Position numbers and translations under genes: made by a program
Assembly: GCF_017916515.1 (NCBI RefSeq)
Contig: NZ_JAFMTA010000001.1
Location: forward strand, 124,001-188,000
Origin: Naasia sp. SYSU D00948
GTDB lineage: Bacteria > Actinomycetota > Actinomycetes > Actinomycetales > Microbacteriaceae
Direction: 5' to 3'
DNA length: 64,000 nucleotides
Notes under the pieces: generated by a model
What the model was told of the DNA's origin: nothing
Database searches by the model: none
What the model saw: the letters and a program-made list of their open reading frames with translations, nothing else
Shown here: piece after piece, positions 25,166-33,411 of the stretch
Numbering within the stretch: the stretch's first letter is position 1
How the letters are laid out: every line of letters starts with the position of its first letter

Positions 25166-26329
25166 GTGTCGACTAGCCCGAGCGCCGTCGCCGACGGCAT
25201 CCTCGGGGGCCGCTACCGCCTCGGCCCTGTCATCGGACGGGGCGGCATGGCCCTCGTGCACCGGGCGACGGACCTCCAGCTCGGGCGCGAGGTGGCGGTC
25301 AAGCTCTTCCGCTCCGACGTCGCGGTCGCCGTCGATCCCCGCCGCATCCAGGCGGAGATCCGGATGCTCGCGAGCGTCAACCATCCGGGCCTCGTGGTCC
25401 TGCACGATGCCTCGGCAGGCGACGACACGGAGCCGCCCTTCCTGGTGATGGAGCTCGTCGAGGGCGAGGACCTCGGCCGTCTGCTGCCCGTCCTGTCACC
25501 CGCGGAGCTCGCGTCGGTGGCCGCGCAGGTCGCCGCCGCACTGGCCCACGTGCACGAGCGCGGCATCATGCACCGCGACGTCAAGCCCGCGAACATCCTC
25601 GTCATCGGCCGTGGATCGGCCATCCGGGCGAAGCTCGCGGATCTCGGGATCGCGCGGCTCATCGACGGCACGAGGATGACCGCGACGGGCACCCTGCTCG
25701 GGACGGCGGCGTATCTCAGCCCGGAGCAGGTGCTCGGCGAGCATCCCGGCCCGGCCAGCGACGTGTACGCGCTCGGGCTCCTCGTGCTCGAGGGGCTGAC
25801 CGGCGAGCATCCGTTCCCCGGCACGCGCGCGGAGTCGCTCGCGGCGCGGACCTCGAGGCCTCCCCGCCTCCCGGCGGGACTCTCCCCCGGCGACGCGGCG
25901 CTCCTCGCCGGCATCACGGCCCGCAATCCCGGCGAGCGGCTGAGCGCCGCGTCCGCCGAGGCCGGCTTCCGAGCCTGGAGCTCCCCCGGGCCCTTCCGGA
26001 CCTCGCCCGTCCTCGCCGAGACCGAGGCGGCACCGGCGCCCACGCTCGTGCTCTCCGAGGGCGGTGCCACCGCGCCGCTCGCCGCGCCGATCGCGGAGGA
26101 GCCCGAGGGTGCCCACGATGCGCAGGCAGGGACGCCGCCGCGGCGCGTCCGACGAGGGCTCATGGCGGCCGGGGCGGCCGTCGCGCTCGTCGCGGCCGTC
26201 GGAGGCGGCCTCCTGCTCGCCCGTCCGCCGGAGCAGCCGGCGCCGAGCCCCGCCCCCAGCTACCCGGTCGTCGAGGGGCAGCTCGGCGAGCATCTCGAGC
26301 AGCTTCAGGAGAGCGTGGTGCCGGAATGA
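25166..26329 (+). CDS. Membrane Ser/Thr protein kinase, unit 1
   Basis: Hanks-type kinase of 387 residues. The kinase domain spans residues 17-275 with the glycine loop IGRGGMALVH, catalytic lysine in EVAVKLF (K46), HRDVKPANIL (136-145), DLGIAR in place of DFG, and SPEQ in place of APE. A linker leads to one membrane helix (LMAAGAAVALVAAVGGGLLL) and a short extracellular tail YPVVEGQLGEHLEQLQESV. There are no PASTA domains. GTG start with GGGAGG upstream. Its stop overlaps the start of a lipoprotein gene (ATGA), and this kinase-lipoprotein pair is repeated downstream. Confidence 0.92.
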   Translation: MSTSPSAVADGILGGRYRLGPVIGRGGMALVHRATDLQLGREVAVKLFRSDVAVAVDPRRIQAEIRMLASVNHPGLVVLHDASAGDDTEPPFLVMELVEGEDLGRLLPVLSPAELASVAAQVAAALAHVHERGIMHRDVKPANILVIGRGSAIRAKLADLGIARLIDGTRMTATGTLLGTAAYLSPEQVLGEHPGPASDVYALGLLVLEGLTGEHPFPGTRAESLAARTSRPPRLPAGLSPGDAALLAGITARNPGERLSAASAEAGFRAWSSPGPFRTSPVLAETEAAPAPTLVLSEGGATAPLAAPIAEEPEGAHDAQAGTPPRRVRRGLMAAGAAVALVAAVGGGLLLARPPEQPAPSPAPSYPVVEGQLGEHLEQLQESVVPE

Positions 26330-26901
26330 CCAGACGGATCCTCGCGGGCGTCGCGCTCGCGGTGTCCCTCTCGCTCGCGGGTTGCGCCTCATCGCCCGAG
26401 CTCACCGTGTCGGCGGCGGACCGCCTCCAGCAGCAGGTCCTCGCCGTGACCACCGCGGCCGCGGAGGGCAGGTACGCGGACGCCCGCGCCGCCCTCGAGG
26501 TCACGGTGCAGGACCTCGAAGCGGCGGTGGACGCGGAAGAGGTGTCGCCGACGCGCTACCGGGAGATCCTCGCCGCGGTGCGCCTGGTCCGCGCCGATCT
26601 CGAGGCCGCCGCGGCCGCGGCCGCAGCGGCCGAGCAGGCCCAGCGGGAGGCCGAGCTCCAGCAGCAGCTCGAAGCCCAGCAGCAGGCCGCGGCGGAGGCC
26701 GCCGCCGCGCAGCAGGCGGCCGAGGAGGCGGCGGCTCAGGAGGCCGCGAACGGCAACGAGGGCGGCGGGAACGGCGACGACGGCGGCGGGAACGGCGACG
26801 AGGGCGGCGGGAACGGCGACGAAGGCGGCGGCAACCGCAACGAGGGCGGCGGCAACGGCAACGAGGGCAACCAGGGCAACGGGAACGGCAAGGACGACTA
26901 G
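26326..26901 (+). CDS. Lipoprotein partner of kinase unit 1
   Basis: Secreted lipoprotein of 191 residues. Signal peptide with lipobox LAGC (Cys about residue 20), then a helical domain ending VSPTRYREILAAVRLVRADL, an Ala/Gln/Glu-rich coiled coil and a tail of GGGNGDE-type repeats rich in Asn, Gly and acidic residues. The helical domain matches those in the lipoprotein of unit 2 and the extracellular part of kinase 3. It overlaps the kinase gene by four bases, so the two are co-translated. It is probably a sensor or ligand for the kinase on the outer face of the membrane (inference). Confidence 0.85.
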   Translation: MTRRILAGVALAVSLSLAGCASSPELTVSAADRLQQQVLAVTTAAAEGRYADARAALEVTVQDLEAAVDAEEVSPTRYREILAAVRLVRADLEAAAAAAAAAEQAQREAELQQQLEAQQQAAAEAAAAQQAAEEAAAQEAANGNEGGGNGDDGGGNGDEGGGNGDEGGGNRNEGGGNGNEGNQGNGNGKDD

Positions 26902-26951
26902 GGCCTGACGCGGCACCCGCGCTACCCCCCGAGGGGTCCCGACGCGGCCGG

Positions 26952-26957
26952 TACCAT
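26952..26957 (+). promoter_or_regulatory. -10-like element of kinase unit 2
   Basis: TACCAT in GGTACCATGGGGGC, similar in sequence and position to TAGCAT at 25139 before unit 1. It lies 28 bases before the preferred GTG at 26986. Confidence 0.4.
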
Positions 26958-26985
26958 GGGGGCACCCGGTGAAAGCGAGCCCTCC

Positions 26986-28341
26986 GTGACCAGTACCCGT
27001 CCCGACACGGGCGCGATCCTGGGCGGACGGTACCAGGTGGGCGAGCTTCTCGGCTCGGGCGGCATGGCGACCGTGCACCGGGCGCACGACCTCGTGCTCG
27101 ACCGCGACGTCGCCGTCAAGGTGTTCCGCACCGACGTGCGCGAGGCGAGCGACACCAGGCGGGTGCAGGCCGAGATCCAGATGCTCGGGAGCGTCAACCA
27201 CCCGAACCTCGTCACCCTGCACGACGCGTCCTTCAGTGGCGACAGCGGGACGGCCTTCCTCGTCATGGAGCTGGTCGACGGCGAGGATCTCGGGCACCTG
27301 CTGGCCGAGCGCCGGATCAGCCCCCGGGAGGCGCTGCAGATCGGCGCGCAGATCGCGAGCGCGCTCGCGCACATCCACCGCAAGGGGATCGTGCACAGGG
27401 ACGTCAAGCCGGCGAACATCCTCGTGCGGCGCGACCAGGACGGCCGGGTCGTCGCGAAGCTCGCGGACCTCGGCATCGCCAGGCTCGCGGACGCCACCCA
27501 TCTCACGAGTGCCGGGCAGATGCTCGGCACGGTCGCCTACCTCGCGCCCGAGCAGATCACCGGCGGCTACGCCGACAGCGCGAGCGACGTGTACGCGCTC
27601 GGTCTCGTGCTCATCGAGTGCCTGACCGGCGCGAAACCGTTCGCCGGGACGCCGCAGGAGTCGGCCGCCACGCGCACGGTGCGGCCGCCGGAGCTCCCGC
27701 CGGGGCTCCCCGAGATCTCCTCGGCCATCCTCCGGGCCATGACCGCCCTCGACCCCGGCTCGAGGATCAGCGCCGCGCAGGCCGAGGACGCGCTCACCCG
27801 GTGGGAGGCGATGAGCGGAACCGCCGCGATCCCGCTGCAGTCCCTGCCGCTCCGCACGGCGGGGACGCCATCCGGCCCGGTTCCCGCCCCCGGCGCCCCT
27901 CCTGCCGAGACCGACGGCATCACGCAGCCCCTCGCGACACCGCACGACGGCCTGACACGACCGCTCGCGACGCCCTATCCCGCCCTGACCGAACCCGCGG
28001 CGATCGCCGGGCCGGCGCCCGCCACCCCGTACCCGGGCCTCGCTCCGGCGACCCCGCTCCCGCAGCACGCGCCGGCCGCCGGCACGGGCGGGCTGCCCGC
28101 GTGGCAGCCCGCGACGGCGCCGACGACGACACCCACCCGCATCCGGAAGGACCGCCGGGGCCGCGCGGTGGCGATCGTGATGTGGGCTCTCGTCGCCGCC
28201 GTGCTGCTCGCCGGTGTCCTCCTCGCGCCCGCCGTGATCCAGTCGCTCTCGGGCGACGCCGGGCAGAGCGCGCCCGCCTACCCCGACGTCCCCGGGGAGC
28301 TCGGGGACGTGCTCCGCGACCTGCAGGAGAGTGTCGAGTGA
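26986..28341 (+). CDS. Membrane Ser/Thr protein kinase, unit 2
   Basis: Hanks-type kinase of 451 residues. Motifs: [42 protein letters not shown] long Pro/Ala/Thr linker leads to a membrane helix (AVAIVMWALVAAVLLAGVLL) and the tail YPDVPGELGDVLRDLQESV, which matches the tail of kinase 1. The GTG at 26986 aligns the amino terminus with kinase 1; an in-frame ATG at 26956 would add ten residues but overlaps the likely -10 element. Overlaps the next lipoprotein gene by four bases (GTGA). Confidence 0.92.
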   Translation: MTSTRPDTGAILGGRYQVGELLGSGGMATVHRAHDLVLDRDVAVKVFRTDVREASDTRRVQAEIQMLGSVNHPNLVTLHDASFSGDSGTAFLVMELVDGEDLGHLLAERRISPREALQIGAQIASALAHIHRKGIVHRDVKPANILVRRDQDGRVVAKLADLGIARLADATHLTSAGQMLGTVAYLAPEQITGGYADSASDVYALGLVLIECLTGAKPFAGTPQESAATRTVRPPELPPGLPEISSAILRAMTALDPGSRISAAQAEDALTRWEAMSGTAAIPLQSLPLRTAGTPSGPVPAPGAPPAETDGITQPLATPHDGLTRPLATPYPALTEPAAIAGPAPATPYPGLAPATPLPQHAPAAGTGGLPAWQPATAPTTTPTRIRKDRRGRAVAIVMWALVAAVLLAGVLLAPAVIQSLSGDAGQSAPAYPDVPGELGDVLRDLQESVE

Positions 28342-29045
28342 TCCGGCTCGCCGCGGCGGCGCTCGCCGTCGCCCTCACCCTGTCCGGCTGCGCGCGGCAG
28401 GACACGTACCCGGCCGCCGTCGCGGACGACCTTCAGGACACCGTCCTCCAGGTCACGTCGCACGCGGCCGGCGGAGACCTCGAGGCCGCGCTCACCGCAC
28501 TCGACGAGCTGGAGGCCCGCCTCGAGAAGGCCCGAGCGGACGGCCGGATCCCGGCCGAGCGCTATGAGGCCATCAAGGCCGCGATCACCCGGGCCCGCGC
28601 GGAGCTCTCCGAGCGGCTCACGGCGACCGGCGGCACGACGGCCCCGATCCCGGACGGCGGTTCGGACAGCGCGGAGACCGGCGGAGACGGCGGCGGCGGC
28701 GGCGGAGACGGGGACTCCTCCGAGGGCGATCCCGCGGCGCCGCCGGCTCCGACGACGCCGACGGAGGACACGTCCGAGACCGACGGAGGCGAGGCGACCC
28801 CGCCTGCGGGATCGGGCGAGGACGACGCCACCGGCGGATCCGGCGAGGGTGACGGAAGCGGCGACACCCCGGACGGCGGTGACGGCGGATCCGGAGACGG
28901 CGCCGACGGCGGCGGCGACGACACGGACGGCGGATCCGGCGGCGGCTCCGAGGGCGGATCCGGGGGCGACTCCGGATCCCAGCAGGGCGGCACGCCCCAG
29001 GAGGGCGGCGACTCCACCGAGTCGACGGAGGAGCCGACGGAGTAG
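28338..29045 (+). CDS. Lipoprotein partner of kinase unit 2
   Basis: Secreted lipoprotein of 235 residues: lipobox LSGC near residue 18, a helical domain (DDLQDTVLQVTSHAAGGDLE, IPAERYEAIKAAITRARAEL) related to the partner of kinase 1, then over 110 residues of low-complexity Gly/Asp/Ser/Thr/Glu sequence. The GTG overlaps the kinase stop. The acidic tail could span or bind the cell wall. The partner domain is conserved while the tail differs in composition between the two units. Confidence 0.85.
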   Translation: MIRLAAAALAVALTLSGCARQDTYPAAVADDLQDTVLQVTSHAAGGDLEAALTALDELEARLEKARADGRIPAERYEAIKAAITRARAELSERLTATGGTTAPIPDGGSDSAETGGDGGGGGGDGDSSEGDPAAPPAPTTPTEDTSETDGGEATPPAGSGEDDATGGSGEGDGSGDTPDGGDGGSGDGADGGGDDTDGGSGGGSEGGSGGDSGSQQGGTPQEGGDSTESTEEPTE

Positions 29046-29148
29046 CCGCCCCTCGGACAGCACGCGCGAGCAGTCGCACCCCGGCGATTGGGCGGTCTTC
29101 CCCCAGCAGGGCGTGGTAGATCAGGAGTTCATCAGGAAGGGAGGGCTC

Positions 29149-30843
29149 GTGGCCAGTTCGGCGACCGGTGCGGGCACCCTTCTGGCCGGCCGATACCTCC
29201 TCGGGCCCTTGATCGGCGAGGGCGGCATGGCGACGGTGCACCGCGCCCACGACGAGAGGCTGGGCCGTGACGTCGCGGTGAAGCTGTTCCGGCCGGACGT
29301 GGCGGACGCGCGGGACCTGCGCCGCATCCGCTCGGAGATCCGCATGCTCGCGGGCCTCAACCACCCCTCGCTCGTCACCCTTCACGACGCTGCGACCGGC
29401 GAGGCGGGCGAGCCCGCCTACCTGATCCTCGAGCTGGTCGACGGCCCCAATCTCGCCGAGCTCCTCCGCGACCGTCCCGTCACCGCCGCGGAGTTCACGC
29501 GCCTGCTCTCGCAGGTGGCCGACGCCCTCGGGTACATCGGCTCCCGCGGGGTCGTGCACCGCGACGTCAAGCCGGAGAACGTGCTCGTCACCACCGACGA
29601 GGACGACCGGCTCCGCGCCAAGCTCGCGGACCTCGGCATCGCACGGATCGCCGACGAGTCCCGGCTCACGACCGCGGGCATGGTCATCGGCACCGCACGG
29701 TACCTGAGCCCGGAGCAGGTCTCGGGCGGACTCGTGGGACCGCCGAGCGACGTCTACTCGCTCGGCATCGTGCTCCTCGAGGGGCTGACCGGACGCGCGC
29801 CGTTCCCCGGCACGGGGACCGAGCAGGCGATCGCGCGGACCGTCCGCCCGCCCGTGCTCCCGGCAGGGCTCACCCCGCCCGACGCCGAGCTCCTCGCGTC
29901 CATGACGGCCGTCGACCCCGCCGACCGTCCCTCCGCCCGGCAGGCGCGGGACGGCCTCCTCGCCTGGTCCTCCCACGGCCCCTTCGCCTCGACGGCCGAG
30001 CCCCCGACGCTCCTGCTTCCTCCGGCGGACCGCGGGACTTCGGTGCTGCCCGAGCTCGACGAGGATCCCGAGCGCGAGCAGGCGACCGCCCTCGCCTCCG
30101 GCGACCGCACCGAGATCCTCCGGGTCCCCTCCGAGGACCGGACGGCCGTGCTGCCCGTCGTACCGGGCGACCGGACCGCTGTTCCGACCGGTCCCACCTC
30201 GCTGCTCCCCCGGCCCGACCCTCCGCCTCCCGCGCCGCACGCCCCCCAGCACGCCCGGCGACGGCGCGCCGCGTGGTCCGTGCTCCTCGTGCTCCTCCTC
30301 GCCGGAGGCTCCGTGGGTGTGGTCGCGGCGTGGCCCGCCATCACCGCCTGGATCCAGCCGGGACCGCCCGAGCCTCCGCCGGCCTACCCCGCCGTCGAGG
30401 GCGAGCTCGGCACGGGTCTCGCCCAGCTCCAGACCGCCATCGAGGGCGAGGGCCTGACCGACGAGCTCACCCGCCGGCTCCGGGAGGACGCCCTCGCCGT
30501 GGCGACCGCCGCCGCGGTGACCGACTATCCGGGCGCCGTCACGTCGCTCGAGGAGCTGGCGTCGCACGTGGACCAGGCCGCGCTGGCGGACCAGGTGACC
30601 TCCGCCCGCTACCGCGAGATCCTCGCGTCGATCGAGGGCGTCCGGGAGGAGCTCGAGGCCGCGGTCGCCGCCGAGCAGGCCGAGCTCGAGCGGCTGAGGG
30701 AGGAGCACGAGCGGATCCAGCAGGAGCAGGAGGCCGCGGAGGACCGGAACATCTTCGACGGGCTGCGCGACCGGCTGGACCAGCTCGGGCGCGACCTCCA
30801 GCGCCAGATCGAGCGCTGGACCGGCGAGGCGGCCCAGGGCTAG
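29149..30843 (+). CDS. Ser/Thr protein kinase, unit 3: kinase fused to the partner domain
   Basis: A 564-residue kinase with [37 protein letters not shown] and SPEQ. A linker with TEILR/TAVLP repeats leads to a membrane helix ([20 protein letters not shown]) and [16 protein letters not shown]. It then continues outside the cell with a helical domain ([20 protein letters not shown]) and coiled coil equivalent to the separate lipoproteins of units 1 and 2. The GTG at 29149 has GGGAGG four bases upstream. It ends tail to tail with dxr, the two stop codons overlapping in CTAG. Confidence 0.92.
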   Translation: MASSATGAGTLLAGRYLLGPLIGEGGMATVHRAHDERLGRDVAVKLFRPDVADARDLRRIRSEIRMLAGLNHPSLVTLHDAATGEAGEPAYLILELVDGPNLAELLRDRPVTAAEFTRLLSQVADALGYIGSRGVVHRDVKPENVLVTTDEDDRLRAKLADLGIARIADESRLTTAGMVIGTARYLSPEQVSGGLVGPPSDVYSLGIVLLEGLTGRAPFPGTGTEQAIARTVRPPVLPAGLTPPDAELLASMTAVDPADRPSARQARDGLLAWSSHGPFASTAEPPTLLLPPADRGTSVLPELDEDPEREQATALASGDRTEILRVPSEDRTAVLPVVPGDRTAVPTGPTSLLPRPDPPPPAPHAPQHARRRRAAWSVLLVLLLAGGSVGVVAAWPAITAWIQPGPPEPPPAYPAVEGELGTGLAQLQTAIEGEGLTDELTRRLREDALAVATAAAVTDYPGAVTSLEELASHVDQAALADQVTSARYREILASIEGVREELEAAVAAEQAELERLREEHERIQQEQEAAEDRNIFDGLRDRLDQLGRDLQRQIERWTGEAAQG

Positions 30844-31919
30844 CGCAGGAGGCGGTCGGCCTCGGCCCTCGCCCACCTCTCGGTCTCCAGCAGGCCCTCG
30901 AGCGTCAGCCCGCCGGAGTCGGGGCTGTGGCGGTCCACGACCGCGCGGACGGTGTCGAGGATCCCGAGGAACGGGATCCTTCCGGCGTGGAACGCCGCGA
31001 CGGCCTGCTCGTTCGCCGCGTTGAAGACGGCCGGCGCGCTCCCGCCCGCCCGGCCGACGGCCTTCGCGAGCTCCACCGCCGGAAACGCCTCGTCGTCGAG
31101 CGGCTCGAAGGTCCAGGCGCTCGCCCTGGTCCAGTCGAGCGGCACCCCGACTCCGGGCACCCGGCGCGGCCAGTCGAGGCCCAGCGAGATCGGCAGCCGC
31201 ATGTCCGGGGGCGAGGCCTGCGCGATCGTCGACCCGTCCGTGAACTCGACCATCGAGTGCACGATCGACTGCGGATGCACCGTCACGTCGATGCGGTCGT
31301 AGGGCACCCCGAAGAGCAGGTGCGCCTCGATCACCTCGAGGCCCTTGTTGACCAGGGTGGCGGAGTTCGTCGTCACCACGAGCCCCATGTCCCAGGTGGG
31401 GTGTGCGAGCGCCTCCCGGGGGGTCACGTCCTCCAGGTCCTCGCGCCTGAGGCCGCGGAACGGACCGCCCGACGCGGTGAGGACGAGCCGCCGGACCTCG
31501 TCGGGCGCGCCCGCACGGAGAGCCTGGGCGATCGCCGAGTGCTCGGAGTCGACGGGCACGATCTGCCCGGGCCGGGCGGCCCGGGTGACGAGCTCGCCGC
31601 CCACGATCAGCGACTCCTTGTTGGCGAGCGCGAGGATCCGTCCGGCTTCGAGCGCCGCCAGCGTGGGACCCAGCCCGACCGAGCCGGTGATGCCGTTGAG
31701 GACGACGTCGCACTCGACGTCCCGCACGAGGGCGGCCGCCTCCTCGGCACCGAGTGCGGTCGAGCGCACGCCGAACTCCTCGGCCTGGGCGGCGAGCGCG
31801 GCCCGGTCGGTGCCCGCCGCGAGCCCCACGACCTCGAACCGGCCGGGGTTCGCGCGGACCACGTCGAGGGCCTGGGTGCCGATGGAACCGGTCGAGCCGA
31901 GGAGGATCAGGCGCCGCAC
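30840..31919 (-). CDS. dxr: 1-deoxy-D-xylulose 5-phosphate reductoisomerase
   Basis: Second enzyme of the MEP pathway, converting DXP to MEP with NADPH and a divalent metal; 359 residues. Amino-terminal NADPH loop [30 protein letters not shown], metal-site PVDSEHSAI and SASGGPFRG-like [10 protein letters not shown] segment, and [23 protein letters not shown] are all present. GTG start. It is the head of the minus-strand housekeeping series; its 3' end overlaps the stop of kinase 3 with no room for a terminator. Confidence 0.97.
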   Translation of the reverse strand: MRRLILLGSTGSIGTQALDVVRANPGRFEVVGLAAGTDRAALAAQAEEFGVRSTALGAEEAAALVRDVECDVVLNGITGSVGLGPTLAALEAGRILALANKESLIVGGELVTRAARPGQIVPVDSEHSAIAQALRAGAPDEVRRLVLTASGGPFRGLRREDLEDVTPREALAHPTWDMGLVVTTNSATLVNKGLEVIEAHLLFGVPYDRIDVTVHPQSIVHSMVEFTDGSTIAQASPPDMRLPISLGLDWPRRVPGVGVPLDWTRASAWTFEPLDDEAFPAVELAKAVGRAGGSAPAVFNAANEQAVAAFHAGRIPFLGILDTVRAVVDRHSPDSGGLTLEGLLETERWARAEADRLLR

Positions 31920-31960
31920 CCGCCCATCCTTCCACCCCCGCCCGGCCCACCCGGGCTGTC

Positions 31961-31966
31961 TAGAGT
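31961..31966 (+). promoter_or_regulatory. -10 element of the secreted protein gene (leaderless)
   Basis: TAGAGT, six bases, then GTG at 31973, the same layout as mutY. Confidence 0.5.
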
Positions 31967-31972
31967 GATCGG

Positions 31973-32869
31973 GTGATGCGCGCGCTGGGGGCGGCGGTGC
32001 TCGCCCTCGTGACCGCCGTCCTGTTCCCGGGTCCGCCCGCCGCCGCGACTCCCTCGACGGAGCGGACCGCGATCGAGTGGCGCAGGGCGGACGCCGGGGA
32101 CTTCCGGCCCGGCCTGCTCATCAGCGACGACCGCTTCTACGACGCGTCCGCGATGCGGGCGGAGGAGGTCCAGGCATTCCTCGAGCGCCGCGTCTGCATC
32201 CCGGAGGACGGCGTGCCGTGCCTGGAGGACTTCCGCTCGGACACCCCGGACGTGCCCGATCAGGGCTTCGGCCACTGCGCCCCCTACCGCGGCGCCGAGA
32301 GCGAGGAGGCGTCGCGGATCGTCGCGAAGGTGGCCGCGGCGTGCGGCATCAACCCGCAGGTGCTCCTCGTGCTGCTGCAGAAGGAGCAGTCGCTGCTGAC
32401 CCGGCCGAGCGCCTTCGGCTACGAGCGGGCGACCGGATACGCCTGCCCGGACACAGCAGCCTGCGACGCGCGCTACTTCGGCTTCTTCAACCAGGTCTAC
32501 CGGGCCGCCTGGCAGTTCCGGCAGTACACCCTCTACCCCACCGACCGGGCCGCCGAGATCGGCAGGGTCAGCATCGCCTACTCGCCGGACGCGTCCTGCG
32601 GAGCGGCGCCGGTGGACATCCGCAACCAGGCGACCGCGAACCTGTACAACTACACGCCGTACCAGCCGAACGCGGCGGCGCTCGCCCGGCTCTACGGCTC
32701 GGGCGACGCGTGCTCCTCCTACGGCAACCGCAACTTCTGGCGGATCTTCACGGACTGGTTCGGCGATCCCGCCGCCGTCCGGTTCCCCGAGTTCCTGGGC
32801 CGGTGCGTGCTCTCCGAGGCCGGCAGCAGCTGCGTCGAGACCTACTGGGTGGCGCCGCCGCCCCGCTGA
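31973..32869 (+). CDS. Secreted lysozyme-like protein of unnamed actinobacterial family
   Basis: A 298-residue exported protein: signal peptide to about residue 27 ([22 protein letters not shown]), then a domain common in Microbacteriaceae surface proteins but without an established name. Recognisable segments are [60 protein letters not shown] and [19 protein letters not shown]. The glutamate in LLQKEQSL sits where goose-type lysozyme/transglycosylase folds place their acid, so peptidoglycan cleavage is possible but unproven. Several cysteines suggest disulfides. The GTG at 31973 fits the TAGAGT spacing; an ATG follows directly. Confidence 0.8.
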   Translation: MMRALGAAVLALVTAVLFPGPPAAATPSTERTAIEWRRADAGDFRPGLLISDDRFYDASAMRAEEVQAFLERRVCIPEDGVPCLEDFRSDTPDVPDQGFGHCAPYRGAESEEASRIVAKVAAACGINPQVLLVLLQKEQSLLTRPSAFGYERATGYACPDTAACDARYFGFFNQVYRAAWQFRQYTLYPTDRAAEIGRVSIAYSPDASCGAAPVDIRNQATANLYNYTPYQPNAAALARLYGSGDACSSYGNRNFWRIFTDWFGDPAAVRFPEFLGRCVLSEAGSSCVETYWVAPPPR

Positions 32870-33345
32870 GCGAGCGCGGCGGCCGTCGTCGTGGGCTCGT
32901 GGTGCACGGTGAAGTTCACGGACGCCGCGATGAAGCACTTGCGGTTCGCCTCGGCGTGGAGCGAGTCGGCGAGCGCTGCCTGCGCCGGGTCTGCGAGCTC
33001 GACCACGGGGTGGAGGGTGACCTCGCGGAAGCGCCCGCCGCCGTCCGGGGTCTGGGTCATGACCCCCGTCGCGACGTCGGTGTACCCCGTCACGACGACG
33101 CCGTGCAGGACGGCGACGTGCAGGTAGGAGAGCATGTGGCACTGGCTGAGCGCCGCGACGAGCAGCTCCTCCGGGTTCCAGCGGTCCGCGTCGCCGCGGA
33201 ACGCCCGGTCGGCGGAGCCCTCGAGCGGCGGCTTGCCCTCCGCCGTGACGAGGTTCTCGCGCCCGTACGCCTTGTAGGAGGTGGTGCCCTCCCCGCGGTT
33301 CCCGGTCCACTCGACGCCGATCCGGTACTGGTGGTCGATCCTCAC
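32842..33345 (-). CDS. OsmC/Ohr-family peroxiredoxin-like protein
   Basis: A 167-residue thiol peroxidase-like protein of the OsmC family. The two redox cysteines are in LLVAALSQCHMLSYLH and NRKCFIAASVNFTV. Start set at GTG 33345 because TAGCAT lies seven bases upstream; an ATG about 40 bases earlier would add 13 residues. The 3' end overlaps that of the convergent secreted-protein gene by 28 bases. Confidence 0.9.
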   Translation of the reverse strand: MRIDHQYRIGVEWTGNRGEGTTSYKAYGRENLVTAEGKPPLEGSADRAFRGDADRWNPEELLVAALSQCHMLSYLHVAVLHGVVVTGYTDVATGVMTQTPDGGGRFREVTLHPVVELADPAQAALADSLHAEANRKCFIAASVNFTVHHEPTTTAAALAQRGGGATQ

Positions 33346-33352
33346 GAGCGCG

Positions 33353-33358
33353 ATGCTA
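33353..33358 (-). promoter_or_regulatory. -10 element of the OsmC gene (leaderless)
   Basis: TAGCAT, seven bases, then GTG at 33345. The divergent gabT -10 (TAGACT, 33396-33401) is about 40 bases away. Confidence 0.45.
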
Positions 33359-33395
33359 GCCGCCGCGTCCTCGGGGGTCATGGAGGGCCCGGGCG

Positions 33396-33401
33396 TAGAC
33401 T
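33396..33401 (+). promoter_or_regulatory. -10 element of gabT
   Basis: TAGACT ten bases before the ATG at 33412, leaving a leader of only a few bases and no Shine-Dalgarno sequence. Confidence 0.4.
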
Positions 33402-33411
33402 CGCCCGCATC

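Noticed and set aside
28618-31950. Very long minus-strand open frame across the kinase units and dxr
   Set aside because: Shifted-frame shadow of dxr and the opposite strand of two kinase-region genes; composition is unlike a real protein.
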